A stretch of 64,000 nt of DNA from Chitinophagales bacterium (GTDB lineage: Bacteria; Bacteroidota; Bacteroidia; Chitinophagales; LD1). The stretch lies in the NCBI GenBank assembly GCA_026129525.1, contig JAHCHW010000001.1:248001-312000 (forward strand). Direction: 5' to 3'. Under the pieces are notes generated by a model that did not search any database, was not told where the DNA came from, and saw only the letters and a list, made by a program, of their open reading frames with translations. Position 1 is the first letter of the stretch, and each line of letters starts with the position of its first letter. Below are positions 60,187 through 64,000 of the stretch, piece after piece. Position numbers and translations under genes: made by a program.

Positions 60187-61185
60187 ATGGAGTTGGATAT
60201 AAGTCTAGTATTGGCATTTATAGCAAAGCAACAAAATGAACGAGGGGGATTTCCATCGTACGAGCTTTATCCGGTTGTTAAGCCCGATGAGGATTGGTCG
60301 GTAATACCGGACGATTCCCCCTTTATTACAGCAAACATTTTGTGCAGTCTGTTACAAGTAAATAACGAAAAGGCACAGCAAATAATTCGAAAAGGTACAA
60401 CCTACCTTTCTGCATTAATGGAGTATGGCGGATACTGGCGCTTTTGGCCTTTGCACAGCAAACAACATCCTGTTCCAATAGATTTAGATGATACCGCTGT
60501 TGCTTCGTATGTGCTTACCAAAGCAGGCTATACGTTGAACAACCGCGAAATTCTTTTGAGCAACAAGAACGACTCAGCCTATTTTGAAACATGGCTTAAA
60601 CCAAATTGGCAACTGCTGTTTAAATCGCCTTTGCTAAACCTAAAGCTATTGCATAATTACTATGCCACTCAGGTTACCGTAAACATGGGCGATTTCGATT
60701 TTTCGGACCATGAGCCAGCTGTAGCTGCCAATGTACTGCTATACTTGGGCGAAGCGGAAAACAAAGAATGTATCAGCCGGATTATTGATGAGATAAAAAA
60801 TGGAAACGAGCCGTTGCAATTCTATCCTGATGCGATAATGTTGTACTACCACATTGCCCGCGCTTACGCGGGTGGCATAACATCATTCATAGAATTGAAA
60901 GACACTATTGCAGAGCGTTTGCTAAAAAGATTTACCGGAAACTTAAACGAAAACGATACACTGTTGTATTTGATGGCTGCAAATATTTTGCTTGATTTTA
61001 AAACGGCTGTTTCGTTAGCCGGCAAACTTATTGATTACGTTGCGCTAGGCTCCATGTATCCTGATAAGTGGCAATGCTTACCATATTTCTGCAGCAAGAA
61101 CCGAAACTTTTTGGTAGGATCGCCTGCATTTACCGCTGCACTCTTTGCGGAAGCGTACACTAAGTTAAATGCAGCAAAAAGCTAA
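60187..61185 (+). CDS. Short terpenoid cyclase-like protein with DxDD motif
   Basis: A 332-residue protein with the alpha/alpha-toroid pattern of class II terpene cyclases. The motif IDLDDTA has Asp99, Asp101 and Asp102, the DxDD acid used to protonate the substrate in squalene-hopene and diterpene cyclases; QQNERGGFPSY and GGYWRFWPLHSKQHP near residues 15 and 81 resemble the QW-type repeats. At 332 residues it is one barrel long, while typical class II enzymes have two, so it could be a partial or unusual cyclase or only a non-enzymatic relative. Catalysis is unproven. Confidence 0.65.
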   Translation: MELDISLVLAFIAKQQNERGGFPSYELYPVVKPDEDWSVIPDDSPFITANILCSLLQVNNEKAQQIIRKGTTYLSALMEYGGYWRFWPLHSKQHPVPIDLDDTAVASYVLTKAGYTLNNREILLSNKNDSAYFETWLKPNWQLLFKSPLLNLKLLHNYYATQVTVNMGDFDFSDHEPAVAANVLLYLGEAENKECISRIIDEIKNGNEPLQFYPDAIMLYYHIARAYAGGITSFIELKDTIAERLLKRFTGNLNENDTLLYLMAANILLDFKTAVSLAGKLIDYVALGSMYPDKWQCLPYFCSKNRNFLVGSPAFTAALFAEAYTKLNAAKS

Positions 61186-61273
61186 ATGCCTGCTGATGTA
61201 TGTCATTGCTAAATTCTTTTCTGCTTGAATCATTTGCTTTGCCATACATTCGGCAGGAGTTTAATGTAGAAAC

Positions 61274-61708
61274 ATGTTTTCGCTTTTCCGAGACATTTCG
61301 GCACGATTTGGTGTATTAATTAGCTTTGTTGCTTTCTCGCTGCTAATAGGCGAGTTCCATCCCTTTTCGCGTTTTCCCATGTTTTCGGCATTTGGCAACA
61401 GAGGCGATTACTTGTATTTGACTGATGAAAAGGATGAACCCATTTTCCGCTTATATAAGCTCAAAATTTACTCTTCGGAACTAACGGATATGATGCAGGT
61501 ACGCGAAGCAGCTTACGGTGCAAGCGATGACTCTTTACACACCGCCACAATGGCAACAGAAGTATTGCAGGAAGTAATTCGCTTAAATAAAAACAATGCC
61601 GAACTGGAAAAATATGGAGAGTTGAAGTTGTGCCATCGCATGTTTTACATAAAAGAGGGCACGGTGCATAAAGAAGATAAAATTTTAGCCTCATGCAGCG
61701 TGAAATAG
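61274..61708 (+). CDS. Small membrane-anchored protein, module copy 1
   Basis: A 144-residue protein with one N-terminal hydrophobic segment (about 13-28) and then the motif HPFSRFPMF. It has no recognised family. It is paralogous to the 135-residue protein at 62558, sharing HPFSRF, an aromatic strand with LxDE (YLYLTDEKDE) and a Met-Met segment (LTDMMQVREA). Its stop overlaps the next gene by 16 bases, indicating that the two products work together. Confidence 0.65.
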   Translation: MFSLFRDISARFGVLISFVAFSLLIGEFHPFSRFPMFSAFGNRGDYLYLTDEKDEPIFRLYKLKIYSSELTDMMQVREAAYGASDDSLHTATMATEVLQEVIRLNKNNAELEKYGELKLCHRMFYIKEGTVHKEDKILASCSVK

Positions 61709-62571
61709 CCGTACTCAAACAGTTCCGGTATTCAGCCAAAGAGTGGTTTTGGATGAAAGTCCTGTTTGTGCCTTTATGGCTTGTATGGATTACAATGGTG
61801 TTGTATAAACACCACGCACAGCCCTTTCCTGAGGGCATTTGCCAATACATCAATTGTGCTTTTGTTGCAACAAAACCGGCTATCTATATTGTGTTGCTCA
61901 CTGCATTGGCAAGCGCTGTTTTTTATGTTGCCGGGCGGTTTATGCCGGTGGCAACTTTTTTGTTAGCAGTTATCAGCATCATAGTTTTTTCTTTCGAGCG
62001 CTCCAATGGAATTTATCACCGCGAAGAATTATTCTCACTCATTTTCACGGTACAATTTATTGCCTGCCTTCGCTGGTATTTTTCTTCGGGCGAGTACAAA
62101 CAGGAAGTGCCGCTTCGAAATGTAGCTGTTTTCTATTCGGTAAGTGTAATTGCAGGAGCGTATGTGTTGGCAGGCATTGCCAAAATTAACGGGTCGGGGT
62201 TTGCATGGATAACACAATCGCCTTATGCTGCGCTGCAAACTTTGCAGAGCTTCGAGCATAAGAGCGTTGATACCGGCTTGGAGTTTTTAATACCATACGG
62301 AAATTTTGTTGCCGCCCTTATGTTGAAGTTTCCTTTTGCTGTTCAGTTGCTTTTTGCATTTGCGCTGGTAGTAGAGTTAGGCGCTTTTGCTGCCTGCTTT
62401 AGTCGAAAAACAGCACAACGTTACGGAGTTTTACTGCTGTTTCTTCACCTTGGCATGTTTTTACTGTTGTTTGTAAAGTTGTTGGTTTTTATTTGGAGTG
62501 TGGCGTTGTTTATGGCAAACATTCCGGGTTATTTTCTAAGCAAGCAGAATCTTCAAAATGAAAACCCTTAA
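61693..62571 (+). CDS. HTTM-like polytopic membrane protein, copy 1
   Basis: A 292-residue protein with about seven helices, similar in length and pattern (SFERSNGIYHREELFSLIFT, then YVLAGIAKINGSGFAWI) to HTTM or vitamin K-dependent gamma-carboxylase-like membrane proteins; this family assignment is tentative. It is homologous to the protein at 62958-63815. The neighbouring small protein gene overlaps it on each side. A role in oxidation or carboxylation of a quinol-like lipid would fit the UbiA genes, but is only an idea. Confidence 0.6.
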   Translation: MQREIAVLKQFRYSAKEWFWMKVLFVPLWLVWITMVLYKHHAQPFPEGICQYINCAFVATKPAIYIVLLTALASAVFYVAGRFMPVATFLLAVISIIVFSFERSNGIYHREELFSLIFTVQFIACLRWYFSSGEYKQEVPLRNVAVFYSVSVIAGAYVLAGIAKINGSGFAWITQSPYAALQTLQSFEHKSVDTGLEFLIPYGNFVAALMLKFPFAVQLLFAFALVVELGAFAACFSRKTAQRYGVLLLFLHLGMFLLLFVKLLVFIWSVALFMANIPGYFLSKQNLQNENP

Positions 62572-62965
62572 AACCTTTTCGCCTTTTCTGCTTTTTATAC
62601 TGTTGTCGTTGCTGCTTGGCGAAGAACATCCGTTCAGCCGCTTTGATATGTATGCCAGTTTTCCGACCAAAGCCACTTACTACTTTCTTGCCGATGAAAA
62701 CAACAACAGTATTTCAGGAATGAAAGAATTTTCGTTCTCGGTGTTTCGCATTAAGGATATGATGAACGCCTACATGCGCGGCAACGAAGCCGCAGAAGCC
62801 GCAGCCGCTGTAAGCGTGTTGCAGGCAGTTGAAGAAGATTATGTAAAGCAGGGAGCAAAAACTTACACCAGCATTTCGTTGGTAAAGCGAACACTGGAGT
62901 TACAAGCAGGGAAAGTGAACGGCAAAAGCGATGTAATTGCTACTCTTAATTTACACCATGATTAG
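62558..62965 (+). CDS. Small membrane-anchored protein, module copy 2
   Basis: A 135-residue protein with an N-terminal helix (about 7-21) and the motif HPFSRFDMY at the same place as copy 1 at 61274; the following strand YYFLADENNNSI matches YLYLTDEKDEPI. It overlaps the preceding membrane protein by 14 bases and the next by eight. Family unknown. Confidence 0.65.
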   Translation: MKTLKTFSPFLLFILLSLLLGEEHPFSRFDMYASFPTKATYYFLADENNNSISGMKEFSFSVFRIKDMMNAYMRGNEAAEAAAAVSVLQAVEEDYVKQGAKTYTSISLVKRTLELQAGKVNGKSDVIATLNLHHD

Positions 62966-63815
62966 CGCACGCAGTTTTGAATACACCAATGAGGAATGGC
63001 GGCTGATTAAATTGTTTACCGGCATTATTTGGTTGCTTGAAATATGCCGTGTGTTGTTGTTGAACAACTATACAACTGCTCCGTACCCCGAGGGTATTTT
63101 CCGCCTTGCCGATTTGTCATTTATTGGCATCTCTCCTGTTAAATACATACTTGTGGTTATCGCAGTTGCCGGTGTAATAATGTATGTAGCTGAAAAGCGA
63201 ATGCTTGCAGCGTTGTTGCTTCTTTCGCTTATCAGTTTAGCAGTGTTTACGCTCGAACGTTCCAACTCTGTAAAAAGCCGAAGCGAATTGCTATCGCTTA
63301 TATTGTTGGTTCAGTTGGCAGCGTATGCTAAAGAGAGATTCTTTACAAAAGCAACAACAGCACACAACACAGCTATGTTTTACAGTATTCAAATGATAGC
63401 GGCTGCGTATGTAATGTCGGCAATTTCTAAACTGTTAACCAGCGGATTTGACTGGATTTGGCAGTCGCAGAATTTTGTGGTGCAGATAACCAAAATTTCG
63501 GAACAGATATTGATTGAATTGCAGTTAGACATCAGCAGCCATACACAATGGATTACCGGTTTACTCTTGGCTCACCCCCACGTAACGCATCTGTTTTTTG
63601 CAGCAGCGCTGACGGTTGAATTGTTTGCATTCGTTGCCTGTTTCAGCAAAACAGCCGCAAAGAGATACGGATGGGCGTTGCTGGCTTTGCACCTTGGTAT
63701 GCTTCTATTAATCGGAATTGTTATTCCGGTGTTTGTGTTACTTGTGCTGGTTTATCTACTCAACATTTCGAAACCGTTACTTAGCGGGTATAGCTTTCTG
63801 AAATCGAAATTTTAA
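62958..63815 (+). CDS. HTTM-like polytopic membrane protein, copy 2
   Basis: A 285-residue protein with about seven helices, homologous to copy 1: YPEGIF for FPEGIC, FTLERSNSVKSRSELLSLIL for the copy 1 segment, and ELFAFVACFSKTAAKRYGWA for ELGAFAACFSRKTAQRYGVL. The start is ATG 62958; an upstream TTG adds seven residues. It ends the co-directional run; the next gene, on the other strand, overlaps its last four bases. Confidence 0.62.
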   Translation: MISARSFEYTNEEWRLIKLFTGIIWLLEICRVLLLNNYTTAPYPEGIFRLADLSFIGISPVKYILVVIAVAGVIMYVAEKRMLAALLLLSLISLAVFTLERSNSVKSRSELLSLILLVQLAAYAKERFFTKATTAHNTAMFYSIQMIAAAYVMSAISKLLTSGFDWIWQSQNFVVQITKISEQILIELQLDISSHTQWITGLLLAHPHVTHLFFAAALTVELFAFVACFSKTAAKRYGWALLALHLGMLLLIGIVIPVFVLLVLVYLLNISKPLLSGYSFLKSKF

Positions 63816-64000
63816 TTGGCGCGTAGTGCGTCAATGCTTTTTTTACAGCCGCTAAAAATTTCGGAAGCCACCAACACATTGCCGGTTGGTGTATAGTGCA
63901 AATCATTTTGCCAAAAGAGTATTGTAGTGTTTCCGTTTAGCTTTTCAATCTCACTTTTAAATGCGGGAAATAAATCGATCACATATACTTCATTTGCCTG
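63812..64000 (-). CDS. Partial CDS, C-terminus of a probable SGNH-type hydrolase
   Basis: The last 62 residues of a protein whose start lies beyond the right edge. The segment FWQNDLHYTPTGNVLVASEI has the Asp-x-x-His arrangement (NDLH) followed by Thr and Gly that forms the catalytic Asp-His end of SGNH/GDSL esterases and acetyltransferases. The stop is at 63812-63814, and the gene's 3' end overlaps the HTTM-like gene by four bases. Family call is moderate because only the tail is visible. Confidence 0.6.
   Translation of the reverse strand, partial: QANEVYVIDLFPAFKSEIEKLNGNTTILFWQNDLHYTPTGNVLVASEIFSGCKKSIDALRAN

Noticed and set aside
1..64000. CRISPR array, prophage or insertion sequence
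   Set aside because: No spaced direct repeats, no transposase or integrase-like proteins, and no phage genes were visible.

Overview
This window looks like the chromosome of a member of the Bacteroidota, probably a free-living Bacteroidia such as a Chitinophagales or Sphingobacteriales relative (rank not resolved from sequence alone). The evidence is the gene set (PorD-type T9SS protein beside the bamD-rpoZ-coa block, BamD lipoprotein, OmpA with thrombospondin-3 repeats, DUF6132, dialkylresorcinol/flexirubin-type DarA and DarB, heptaprenylglyceryl/GGGP synthase), the near absence of Shine-Dalgarno sites, and several promoters of the Bacteroidota type (TTG, 19-21 bases, TAnnTTTG). No transposase, integrase, CRISPR array, rRNA or replication origin was seen.

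Layout. 0-3.9 kb: minus-strand housekeeping block bamD, rpoZ, coaC, coaB (split instead of fused), porD, preceded by a candidate small RNA with its own promoter and terminator. 4.2-8.3 kb: a partial dialkylresorcinol/flexirubin-type operon (darB, small conserved protein, BtrH-like acyltransferase, ABC ATPase) interrupted by a DUF433/DUF5615 toxin-antitoxin pair. 8.3-12.2 kb: secreted hydrolase and pheT. 12.4-17 kb: a thiol/sulfur-redox run (DUF2892, DUF983, three thioredoxin-fold proteins, DUF6132, OsmC, AraC, ArsR, TPMT-like methyltransferase, rhodanese). 17-28.6 kb: mixed genes including proline dehydrogenase, a protein made of six 55-residue repeats, a CHASE2 plus FecR-like pair, a large OmpA protein, a PurF-like amidotransferase and a MoxR ATPase. 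28.7-37 kb: tRNA-Leu, radical SAM protein, then a minus-strand export/signalling operon (HlyD-type adaptor, alpha/beta hydrolase, FtsX-type permease, ATPase, LytS-type kinase, LytTR regulator, DinB) whose loose junctions carry short palindromic repeats.

37-47 kb: VWA protein, acyltransferase, hydrolases, a MarR regulator and pirin that share an apparent operator, tRNA-Arg, darA with a flavin-halogenase-like enzyme, dtd, rsgA and GGGP synthase. 47.5-51 kb: a B12-dependent class II ribonucleotide reductase. 51.3-63.8 kb: the least familiar region, with asparagine synthetase, two UbiA prenyltransferases, a lipoprotein, a polytopic membrane protein, a cytochrome P450, a Wzm/Wzt-type exporter, a short DxDD-motif terpenoid-cyclase-like protein and a tandemly duplicated two-gene membrane module. 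This last region reads as an uncharacterised isoprenoid-derived lipid or metabolite pathway with its own exporter, and is the best candidate for an undescribed system here. Functions of its product are inference only.
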